Below are positions 17,844 to 26,306 of a DNA stretch of 35,238 nt, in pieces. Numbering within the stretch: the stretch's first letter is position 1; every line of letters starts with the position of its first letter. Below the pieces are notes generated by a model, which made no database searches, had not been told where the DNA came from, and worked only from the letters and a program-made list of their open reading frames with translations. Both the position numbers and the translations under genes were made by a program. Origin of the DNA: Nanobdellota archaeon (lineage in GTDB: Archaea; Nanobdellota; Nanobdellia; Woesearchaeales; CG1-02-33-12); contig JAHJQG010000007.1 of assembly GCA_018819345.1 (NCBI GenBank), forward strand, positions 1-35,238, written 5' to 3'.

Positions 17844-19312
17844 TTATGAAGTCTTCTCCTTATAATTGCTCTCTTAAGTTTAAATGCAATTATCTTATGA
17901 GGGAATTTTCTTCTTAGGATTTTTAAATTTCTATTTACCCATATCTTTCTCTTTCTATCTTTTCTTAGTATGTCCATTGTTTTATCAATAGCTTCTTGTT
18001 CTATCTCAAATCTATCCAAGGCAATGACTTTAAACTTTTGTTTTGCAATATCATTAACAAATACAGGATATGTATAAACCACAGGAATGAGCCCTGAAGC
18101 TAAAACCTCTAATAGATTATTACCAAAACCCTCAATTTCACTGAAATAGGTTGCAAAGCCCCTCAACTTGGCAAATATTATTGGGTATTCTTCAAACTTA
18201 ATATCTGTTTTTTTGTCAAGGTCTTCAGCAAACACCAAGAAAAATTTGTCTGTGTTATATTCTTTGCACAATTTTTTATGAAGCCTAATTATCTTACCTT
18301 TGGATCTATCTAGTCTATGGCCTGAAACCAAGAAATAGAATGCTTTAGTGTGTTTTCCTGTTTTTACTTTTTGCTTAAAAAGCTCAAAACAATATCTTAA
18401 TGCAAAATCTATTCTTTTTCTATCAACAATCCTAGTATGCTGAAGGCAGAATAATGCCTGTGATAAATTTAGATGCTTTTCCTTTAATAACTCTCTAATC
18501 TTAAAATCATCTAGAAATTTTTCAATTCTATCACTGAATTTATCTGATTCCAAATCATTATATGAATCAATAAAGGTTTCTGTTGTATTATACATTACAG
18601 TATGATTTTTATGCATTAAATCAAAATAGCCTGGCTTTATTTTGTCTAATTTAAGAAGATATTTTTCAGCTTCTTTAAACTGCAAACTGTTAATAAATAC
18701 AATATACTCTACAAAGGGACCAGGAACTCCGTAAAGAAGGTACTGTTCAACATCATTTGCAGGATGCTGAAAACTTTTTCTCTCGAGATGAGAATCATGC
18801 CACCATAGTATGTATTTTGGTGTCTTTTGGTCTTTTTTAATAGCATCTCTATAATATCTATGCAATGCAACAGATAATACAAAATTCACAGGATGACATG
18901 TATTATGTGCTATTAACACATCAATCTTATTTTTTGTTATAAAATCCCCAATAATAAGCTTTGCCCTTGATATTGCATTTTCAATTCTTTCACTTCTGTT
19001 TCCACCATAACCCTCTCCAAAACGTTTTATCATTAATTGGTTTGTTTTATTCTTGATCCATAGACTTGGCTTAATCATAATGTTTGACCCATGCTGCCTT
19101 GATCTGCCAACAAGGTAGAAAATATTTTTTTCCGGAACACTCAAGTAGTTAACCATAACCCTTTCAATCTGTTTCATTACAATGGAAACCCCATCATGGT
19201 AACCAAACTGGCAATGTATCATTCCATATCTTAAATTGGGAATATTTTTCTTTGTGAATTCCTTGATTTTAGAAATCTTTTTGACAGATTTTTTAGTAAA
19301 TATTTTCATCAT
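17840..19312 (-). CDS. glycosyltransferase (GT4-like)
   Basis: IHCQFGYHDGVSIVMKQIE, LIAHNTCHPVNF, FSEIEGFGNNLLEVLASGLIPVVYTYPVF; ATGA overlap with the downstream glycosylase. Confidence 0.8.
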   Translation of the reverse strand: MMKIFTKKSVKKISKIKEFTKKNIPNLRYGMIHCQFGYHDGVSIVMKQIERVMVNYLSVPEKNIFYLVGRSRQHGSNIMIKPSLWIKNKTNQLMIKRFGEGYGGNRSERIENAISRAKLIIGDFITKNKIDVLIAHNTCHPVNFVLSVALHRYYRDAIKKDQKTPKYILWWHDSHLERKSFQHPANDVEQYLLYGVPGPFVEYIVFINSLQFKEAEKYLLKLDKIKPGYFDLMHKNHTVMYNTTETFIDSYNDLESDKFSDRIEKFLDDFKIRELLKEKHLNLSQALFCLQHTRIVDRKRIDFALRYCFELFKQKVKTGKHTKAFYFLVSGHRLDRSKGKIIRLHKKLCKEYNTDKFFLVFAEDLDKKTDIKFEEYPIIFAKLRGFATYFSEIEGFGNNLLEVLASGLIPVVYTYPVFVNDIAKQKFKVIALDRFEIEQEAIDKTMDILRKDRKRKIWVNRNLKILRRKFPHKIIAFKLKRAIIRRRLHK

Positions 19313-19447
19313 TATATTATTGAATACCCTTATATAAAATCTTTTCTATTTAATAATTGTTATGTGCAATTTTCAAAAATCCTAAAAACTAAAAAGGGTG
19401 GTTGCTCAGATACATTTATAAAATAATTAGTATATATCAACTATAAT

Positions 19448-20092
19448 ATGAAATATTTGATTATCAATGCTGATGATTTTGGGTATAGCAGAATTTTCAA
19501 TGAGAAAATTCTTGAACTAATTGAAAAAGATTTTGTTTCATCAACTTCTGTTATGGTAGATTGGATTGATGAAAAACAAAAACATCAAGTGCAAAAATTG
19601 ATTGAATTATCAAAATCACACAATGTTAGTATTGGATTGCATGTTGATTTTAAAAACACAAACTTTGATAGAGAAATTCAGAGACAATATGATGTTTTTG
19701 TGAAAATATTTGGATTTGAACCAATACATATTGACTTGCATAAAATTGTTTATTTGCATGAGGGATATCCACACATCATCAATTTTTCTAAACAAAAAAA
19801 TATTCCATGCAAAAACCTTGGAGTTGAACCATTTACAAAATTTATGACTAAAGAGCTTATTTTTGATGGAACTAAAAAAGAATTCAATGAAATAGAAAAC
19901 TGGTTATCAACCTTAAAAGATAAGGAGTATTATACAATTATTTTCCATCCTGGAAAATTTGATCCTGACAGTAAATCAAGTCTTAATAAAGAAAGAGAAT
20001 CTGATGCAGAAAATATTATTAAAATTAATAAACTTTTATCAAAGTACAATATCAAACTTATAAGTTATTCTGATTTTGCAGCCCATCTTTAG
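19448..20092 (+). CDS. ChbG/YdjC-family carbohydrate deacetylase
   Basis: MKYLIINADDFGYSRIFN, SIGLHVDF, PIHIDLHK, YTIIFHPGKFDP. Confidence 0.85.
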   Translation: MKYLIINADDFGYSRIFNEKILELIEKDFVSSTSVMVDWIDEKQKHQVQKLIELSKSHNVSIGLHVDFKNTNFDREIQRQYDVFVKIFGFEPIHIDLHKIVYLHEGYPHIINFSKQKNIPCKNLGVEPFTKFMTKELIFDGTKKEFNEIENWLSTLKDKEYYTIIFHPGKFDPDSKSSLNKERESDAENIIKINKLLSKYNIKLISYSDFAAHL

Positions 20093-20209
20093 ATATTTTA
20101 ATTCTATAAGGCTTCGCACCTGAATACGGATTTTTGAAAACTATCCCTTCGATCAGTCGCCTTGCAGGCTTCCATATAACAGCAATTGCAGATGTAATAT
20201 GAAAAGACT

Positions 20210-21829
20210 TTACTTTAATTTAATGAATCTATGCCTTTCATCTAACTCTATTTTTATATCAGGTTTAATTTTCTCATAGCAAAGATAAGTGAATGGAATA
20301 TAAGGCCTTACAAATCTATTAATTTCTTTTCTGCTCATACCCTTGCCAGTTACCTTCCTGAGTTTGAGTTCTTGCTGGTATCTCCACTTTTTATGGAGCT
20401 CAATATTTTTTGGCATAAGCATAATAATGCAATCTAGGTATTTCCATAACTTCTGATAAGATTTTACATATTTAAGAACAATTTTAGCATGTTTAGGCTT
20501 ATAATCAAGATTCTTAATCTTATATTTATTTAAAATAGCTGACAGCTCATGAACAGATATATAAGGAATTCCTATACACCAGCCCTCAAATAAGATAAAA
20601 TCAGGTTTTTTCTTTATTTTTATTTTCTTATTCAGGACATCACCATATGCATTATAAAGGGATTTATCAAATATAGGTATGTTAAAATTTTTACCTTTCT
20701 TTATCCTTTGAAATGTATCCAATAACCTATTTACTTTATGTGTTCCTGGCATTCCTCTAGATATCTGGTAAAAGGGATTTTGCCTGAATTTTCTAGATAG
20801 TTCTAGTCTTTCCTTTCTGTTTTTATAAAAATCATCAATAGAAAAGGATTGTACATTATATCCCATTTGCTTTAAAATCTCCTTAAGAAAATTTACAAGC
20901 GTTGTTTTGCCTGTACCAATTCCACCCTGAATGCCAATAATTGTAGTTTTATTTTTGTGCTTGCTTATTATTCTATCTAATAAAGGAATTATAATCTTTT
21001 TAAATTCTGAAATAGAATAAAACTTTTTGTTCTTAGATGCTTTATATGCTTTGTATAATTCTTGTAGTCTTTCTTTATTAACTATATCAATAATTAATCT
21101 CATATCTTTAATTTTATAATCTGGTTTTACAGCTACAGCATATTTTGTTTCTGTATTCACAAAAAGACAGGTCTTAAAAGACTGTTTTTTTGCAGTCAAA
21201 ATATCCTTAATCATATCATTCCCAATATATAATGTCTCATCAGGTTTAATGCCTATTTTTTTTAATTTTCCTTTCAGAATAATAAATGCCTTTTGGTTTG
21301 GTTTTGAATAACCCAGTTTATATGACATAAACACAAGGTTTTTATCAAACAAATCATAAAGAGATTTTATATCTAAATCTTTGCTTAATAAACTATTCAT
21401 ATCCATTTCAGTATAAAACTGCGCATTTGATACTATGCCTAGTTTCAAACCCTTCTCTTTAAGTTTTTTCAAAGTTAGTATTACATTAGGGTATAGGGCT
21501 CTTTTGCCTGTCATGCAATTATGTTCATAAGCAATCTTAAACAAAAAATTTTTATCAAATCTATAATCAATTTTCTTAAGGATCATTACCCATATTTTTT
21601 CTATTTTTACCTCAGGTGACTTTATGCCCCTTGCCTTTTTGATTCTATGAATTCTATCTATTAAACTAACAAATAAATCTAAAAGTTCATTAGGTGTGGA
21701 TTTAAGCTTGTACTTCTTCTTAATTTTTGAAAATGCTTTTAGCAGCATTTCCTTTTTAGCTAGAGAATTCTCAAGATCTCCTTGCTTTAGTAATGTTCCA
21801 TAGATATCAAATATTATTGCTTTAATCAT
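20210..21829 (-). CDS. HAD-family hydrolase fused to P-loop D-glycerate 3-kinase-like domain
   Basis: N-terminus AIIFDIYGTLLKQGD ... LYIGNDMIKDILTAKK (HAD); C-terminus IIGIQGGIGTGKTTLVNFL (Walker A), FSIDDFYKNRKERLEL, RGMPGTHKVNRLLDT, FDKSLYNAYGD, FILFEGWCIGIPY (GLYK-like). Confidence 0.85.
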   Translation of the reverse strand: MIKAIIFDIYGTLLKQGDLENSLAKKEMLLKAFSKIKKKYKLKSTPNELLDLFVSLIDRIHRIKKARGIKSPEVKIEKIWVMILKKIDYRFDKNFLFKIAYEHNCMTGKRALYPNVILTLKKLKEKGLKLGIVSNAQFYTEMDMNSLLSKDLDIKSLYDLFDKNLVFMSYKLGYSKPNQKAFIILKGKLKKIGIKPDETLYIGNDMIKDILTAKKQSFKTCLFVNTETKYAVAVKPDYKIKDMRLIIDIVNKERLQELYKAYKASKNKKFYSISEFKKIIIPLLDRIISKHKNKTTIIGIQGGIGTGKTTLVNFLKEILKQMGYNVQSFSIDDFYKNRKERLELSRKFRQNPFYQISRGMPGTHKVNRLLDTFQRIKKGKNFNIPIFDKSLYNAYGDVLNKKIKIKKKPDFILFEGWCIGIPYISVHELSAILNKYKIKNLDYKPKHAKIVLKYVKSYQKLWKYLDCIIMLMPKNIELHKKWRYQQELKLRKVTGKGMSRKEINRFVRPYIPFTYLCYEKIKPDIKIELDERHRFIKLK

Positions 21830-23267
21830 TTTTGAAATAATCTATAAGAATTTTGTTATCAATATAAACATTTTTCCATGTTTTTTTCTTTAGTTTTTCT
21901 GCTTCTGTAATTATTTTTTTTAATCTTGTTGTATAAGAACTTATTGAGAAGTTTTTTAGTATGATCTTCTTATTGGAATTGATTATAGCAGAATTCTTTT
22001 CTTTTAAGAAATCAATCATTCTTTTCAACTGCTTCTGCCTCAATAAACCCTCATAGTTTATTTTGTCTAATAATCTTATTTGTTGATGATGGCTATATTC
22101 ACAGAAATCTTTTTTGTTAATTAAGATTTTATCATAGAAATGATTCATATTCAGACCATTTGCCTTTAGTTCTTTAAATATGTAGGAAATTCTTCTGCCA
22201 ATCACTTTTTTATTAGCTACCCAGGCTTCAAGAAAGGTAAAACCAAAACCCTCTTGTATTGATGTAGTGATTATAGCATCAGATATAGAAAATAAATCAA
22301 TCATCTTATTTTTATCTTTTGTGTTCCTTGCTGCAATCAATTTATGCCCAAATCCAATTGTGGCAGGCAGTTTTTTCTTTCTAACATAATCCTTGATTAA
22401 TTTTCCATAAGCCCTGTCTTTTTGGGAATTGCCCTCAAGGGTTATGAGCAATTGCCATTCATTCCTTATTGAGTTAAGAAGTTTTAGGATAACTATGCTC
22501 TCTATAATATTCTTTCTCCTTAAGATCTTGGTAGGGCATAGCAGAATTTTTCTATTCTTCTCAAATATATATTTATTTTCTTTTGCATAATTCTCAAGTC
22601 TTTTAATTAATTTGTTTGTTCTGTGTGGTTTTGATAAGAATAGCTCTGTGTCAACTGAGTTGGGATATAGGAATATATGATTTTCAGGAATACCTATTTT
22701 CTTAAGCATGGCTTTATCTCTTAAGTTTATGGTCATATAAAATATATTTTTGTAGATTGGATATGCAATCTTGCTTCCAAAGAGCCTGTCTTTTTTTCCA
22801 GAACAGTTAACTAATAATCTAAGTCTGTCTGGTCTGTTTTCTTCTGCAAAATCATGCAATTGAAGAAGAAGAATAAAATTCTTATCCTCCAGTTCTTTTG
22901 CTAATAATAGAAGTGCTGCTGCAAGATAAGAATTTTTAAAAAGATTGACATTATGGCAATGCAGCACACATCTATTGGATAGCTCAAGATTGTTTTTTAT
23001 GTTTTCTTTAAGCTTGTTAGCTTTCTTCATCAGCAGTTCTTTACTCTTAAATATATTATCATAATAGTCCACATCAGGAATATCAATAACCTTTATCTTC
23101 TTACTTTCTGGATGGAAAGTTCCTTTTTTTGAGGAATAGATGAGATTAAGCTTTATTTCTGGGTTAGTTTCAAGACTTTGTAAAATATTTTCTATTACTG
23201 TCCTTGTTCCGCTTTGTTTCATATGATAGTGGAGTGCATAGTAATTAAGCTTCATAATTTTATGCAA
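21822..23267 (-). CDS. glycosyltransferase family 4
   Basis: YYALHYHMKQSGTRTVIENIL, LCPTKILRRKNIIESI, ITTSIQEGFGFTFLEAWVANKKVIGRR; overlaps the HAD-kinase start by 8 nt. Confidence 0.85.
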   Translation of the reverse strand: MHKIMKLNYYALHYHMKQSGTRTVIENILQSLETNPEIKLNLIYSSKKGTFHPESKKIKVIDIPDVDYYDNIFKSKELLMKKANKLKENIKNNLELSNRCVLHCHNVNLFKNSYLAAALLLLAKELEDKNFILLLQLHDFAEENRPDRLRLLVNCSGKKDRLFGSKIAYPIYKNIFYMTINLRDKAMLKKIGIPENHIFLYPNSVDTELFLSKPHRTNKLIKRLENYAKENKYIFEKNRKILLCPTKILRRKNIIESIVILKLLNSIRNEWQLLITLEGNSQKDRAYGKLIKDYVRKKKLPATIGFGHKLIAARNTKDKNKMIDLFSISDAIITTSIQEGFGFTFLEAWVANKKVIGRRISYIFKELKANGLNMNHFYDKILINKKDFCEYSHHQQIRLLDKINYEGLLRQKQLKRMIDFLKEKNSAIINSNKKIILKNFSISSYTTRLKKIITEAEKLKKKTWKNVYIDNKILIDYFKND

Positions 23268-23379
23268 GAGCTAACTATATAAAAATGTTTCTTACTGAAT
23301 TTTTAACTTTATATATAAAGAATTGTTAAAAAACAAAATCCAAACAGACAAAGAGCATTTTGTTAATATGTTGTCAAGG

Positions 23380-23664
23380 TCAAATATTACTGCCTTTATG
23401 ATTTTCCCTCTTTTTTATATCTTCTAATATGCTCATTATATACTTTCTTGGTGTCTGGCTTACTCTGCTTCTTAGCTCTTTCATTTCTTTTGTTGGGTTT
23501 ATTCCTGTTTCTTTTTTGAATTCTTCTTGGCTTATCATTCCACCTATGAATCTTCTCTCAAAGTCATTTATTATCCTGGCCTTTTCCTCTCTTACAAGGC
23601 TTGCAATCCTATACTTGAGCCAGTCAGTCCTGCTTATCTTGTAATGCTGGGCCACATCATTCAA
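23380..23664 (-). CDS. small hypothetical protein
   Basis: 94 aa ORF, NDVAQHYKISRTDWLKYRIASLVREEKARIINDFERR...; no family recognised. Confidence 0.5.
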   Translation of the reverse strand: MNDVAQHYKISRTDWLKYRIASLVREEKARIINDFERRFIGGMISQEEFKKETGINPTKEMKELRSRVSQTPRKYIMSILEDIKKRENHKGSNI

Positions 23665-23761
23665 TAAAAGAATAAAGAATAAGGGGCTTGGTAATTAATG
23701 TACTTAAGATATATCTATCTTGTGGTATTGGTATATATAAAATTGTTAGTTGATTTGATGT

Positions 23762-24484
23762 ATGGAAGAAATTTTACCAGAAATTAATATTAAAGAAAAA
23801 TTAAAGGTTATTAAAGATAAGGGATTTATTAAATCATTAAGAAAAGATAATACGGGGGTAGGTTATACGTTAGAGACTTTCTTGGGTATTAAAGAAAACA
23901 ATATTGGTGAGCCTGATTTTACATATAATGGTCTAAAAGTAGAGCTAAAAGCACAAAGAAAGAAAGCGGGCTCAAGAGTTACCTTATCAACTAAATCTCC
24001 TATTTGGGATCCTTTGAGAGATAGAGATATCATAAATAAGCTTGGATATATTGATAAAAAAGGAAGAAAGGCATTAAAAATCACATTAAAAATTGATAGA
24101 TTTAATCCAAAGGAATTTAAATTAAATTTAGATGAGAAAGAAGATAAACTAGAAATAGTACATAAGAGTTTTGGTATTGTTTGTTATTTTAAATTTTCAG
24201 AATTGATAGATACTATTAAAACAAAGTTGTATGAAAACTTGTTATTAGTTTTAGCTGACAAAAAGAAGGAGGGGGAAGAAGAGTATTTTCATTATATTGA
24301 AGCAAACTTATTTTCTCATTTTGATGAAACTAATTTTAAAGAGTTGTTAATTGATGGAAAAATTGTATGGGAATTTAGAATGCACCTTAAAGAATCGGGA
24401 TTTGCTCGTGACCATGGTTCAGGATTGAGGATTGGTAGAAAATATTTAAGTAATTTATTCAAAAAAGAAGAGAAAATTTTATGA
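23762..24484 (+). CDS. MvaI/BcnI-like type II restriction endonuclease
   Basis: NTGVGYTLETFLGIKENNIGEPDFTYNGLKVELKAQRK (PD-(D/E)XK core), GFARDHGSGLRIGRKYL; TATA about 25 nt before the ATG. Confidence 0.8.
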   Translation: MEEILPEINIKEKLKVIKDKGFIKSLRKDNTGVGYTLETFLGIKENNIGEPDFTYNGLKVELKAQRKKAGSRVTLSTKSPIWDPLRDRDIINKLGYIDKKGRKALKITLKIDRFNPKEFKLNLDEKEDKLEIVHKSFGIVCYFKFSELIDTIKTKLYENLLLVLADKKKEGEEEYFHYIEANLFSHFDETNFKELLIDGKIVWEFRMHLKESGFARDHGSGLRIGRKYLSNLFKKEEKIL

Positions 24485-25765
24485 TTATTGTTTTTCTAAT
24501 ATAATTATCCATTCCTCATTCATTGTTACTGCGTGGTTTCCACTTATATTTGTAGGGCTGTTAAGTCTAGGCATTCTTTTATAAGGAATATTCCTTGTAA
24601 AAGTATTATGGTGTTTATAATTGTTTTTTGCTCTAAACAATTCTACGATTATTTTATCTGTTGGTATTTGAATTCCTTTAACAGTTCTATTGCCAACAAC
24701 AAAACATAAAAATGCACCTTTCTTGGTTACTCTATGTAGCTCTTTTACGCATTTGTCAAAATCAACATAAAAACTTAATACATCTCTTGCTCTTCTTGGA
24801 TCAATATCTGATATTTTCTTTAAAGTTTTCTTCAATGTAGGTGAACCCAACCCATTTTTTAAATTTCTAGTAGGGATTCCACCTAAACTTACTTTATCAA
24901 TATCTAAAACTGTTTTTTTATCATATCCCAACCACTGCAAAGATAGTCTAGAGAATTGACCGTAAGCTACTGTTGTCCTACTATCCCCGTAAGGGGGGGA
25001 AGTGACTATTAGATCAACTTCTCTGTCATTAACTGAAATTTTCTTCCTTGTATCTTCAGGCAGAATATGTAATTTACAATCTTTATTATACTCTTTAAAG
25101 TATTTTTCCATCTTATCAATATTTTCCATTGCCTTATTTCTAAATTCATTAATTGTATTTGGATTATGTCTTTTTAACATTAACTCATTCATGCGATATA
25201 ATTTATACTCTCTCTTTCTAGTGTTGGATACATTCCTTACTGTTTCAGAAAAAGCTACTGAAAAGAAATCTTTAATATCTTGATTATCAATTTGATTAAT
25301 GTTATTTTTTATTATTGTTAAATCAATTATAACTTGCGGTTTAAACCAAAAGCTTATATTAAAAAAATTAGGTTTTTCTATTTCTTTCTGTTTGAAATTA
25401 ATGTCCCTTTTATCATCTGCACACTTATTCATTAGTTTTTTAAACTCATCTAGTAACAGTTTATGTTCAATAGGTTTTGTTTTAACTTCCGAAATAAGTA
25501 ATGCTAATGGGTTAATGTCTACACCATAAGCTTTCTTAAAATTTTTGTGTAAAGTAGATTCTAAAAGGGCTGTGCCAGAGCCCATAAATGGGTCAAGTAG
25601 AACTTCTGCATTTTTTCCATAAGTTTCTATTAATCTCCTAGCTATTTGGGGTATCATCATAGCTGGGTAGGTATGAAATCCATGATTACTATATTTAGTA
25701 TAAGCATCTCTGAAATCCCAACCTTCATCTTTAAATTTTATTTTGTTTAAGTCTCTTAATTGCAT
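24485..25765 (-). CDS. DNA methyltransferase (SPPY type: N4-cytosine or N6-adenine)
   Basis: LLDPFMGSGTALLEST (SAM motif), DLIVTSPPYGDSRTTVAYGQFSRLSLQWLG; adjacent to the REase. Confidence 0.9.
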   Translation of the reverse strand: MQLRDLNKIKFKDEGWDFRDAYTKYSNHGFHTYPAMMIPQIARRLIETYGKNAEVLLDPFMGSGTALLESTLHKNFKKAYGVDINPLALLISEVKTKPIEHKLLLDEFKKLMNKCADDKRDINFKQKEIEKPNFFNISFWFKPQVIIDLTIIKNNINQIDNQDIKDFFSVAFSETVRNVSNTRKREYKLYRMNELMLKRHNPNTINEFRNKAMENIDKMEKYFKEYNKDCKLHILPEDTRKKISVNDREVDLIVTSPPYGDSRTTVAYGQFSRLSLQWLGYDKKTVLDIDKVSLGGIPTRNLKNGLGSPTLKKTLKKISDIDPRRARDVLSFYVDFDKCVKELHRVTKKGAFLCFVVGNRTVKGIQIPTDKIIVELFRAKNNYKHHNTFTRNIPYKRMPRLNSPTNISGNHAVTMNEEWIIILEKQ

Positions 25766-26003
25766 TTTTTCCTAACTCGGTTAACTCATATAACCTTCCT
25801 TTCCTAGTTCCTTCATTAAGGCATTTAACCATATCATTTTCTTTTAATTCCTTCAAAAACATACTTACATGATTTAATCTAATCTTAGTTCTATCTGCGA
25901 TTTCAGAAGGCGTAGGAGTATCATTTCCAATTGCTTGAATTATCTTTAGCCTATATTCACTTGATTTTAACAGTGAAATAGCATCTATCATCCCCTTCTC
26001 CAT
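25731..26003 (-). CDS. winged-helix transcriptional regulator
   Basis: LLKSSEYRLKIIQAIGNDTPTPSEIADRTKIRLNHVSMFLKELKENDMVKCLNEGTRKGRLYELTELGKNAI; overlaps the MTase start by 35 nt. Confidence 0.85.
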   Translation of the reverse strand: MEKGMIDAISLLKSSEYRLKIIQAIGNDTPTPSEIADRTKIRLNHVSMFLKELKENDMVKCLNEGTRKGRLYELTELGKNAIKRLKQNKI

Positions 26004-26010
26004 GCCTTTT

Positions 26011-26028
26011 ATATTAATACATTAATAT
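26011..26028. promoter_or_regulatory. candidate operator: ATATTAAT-AC-ATTAATAT
   Basis: Perfect 8-bp inverted repeat, 2-nt spacer, between the TATA box (26066-26073, minus strand TTTATATA) and the wHTH ATG (26003). Confidence 0.45.
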
Positions 26029-26306
26029 ATATGTTTAGCCACAATTTAGATACAATATGAATACATATATAAATCTTGTTATTTTTTATTATTATTACAT
26101 AACCTTAACTTCTTTATTAACTTTTAGAAGAAATTCCTGAAAATATTTCAATAAATCTGAAAAAAATAGGCAAGTTTTTGAATTATATATAATATCAAGA
26201 TCCTTGTTACATGCACCGAGTTGTACAAAGTATTAAGGGTATGACGCAGGGCACTCTTTCGTCAAGTGCGAATCGCAATAAAAATAAATACACTATGGTA
26301 GGAAAA

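Noticed and set aside
20105-20180. GC-rich segment considered as tRNA or rRNA fragment
   Set aside because: No acceptor/T-loop pattern or cloverleaf found; a short resemblance to rRNA-like wording was too weak to claim.
23380-23664. 94-aa protein as an R-M controller or antitoxin
   Set aside because: No HTH or antitoxin motif seen; only proximity supports it.
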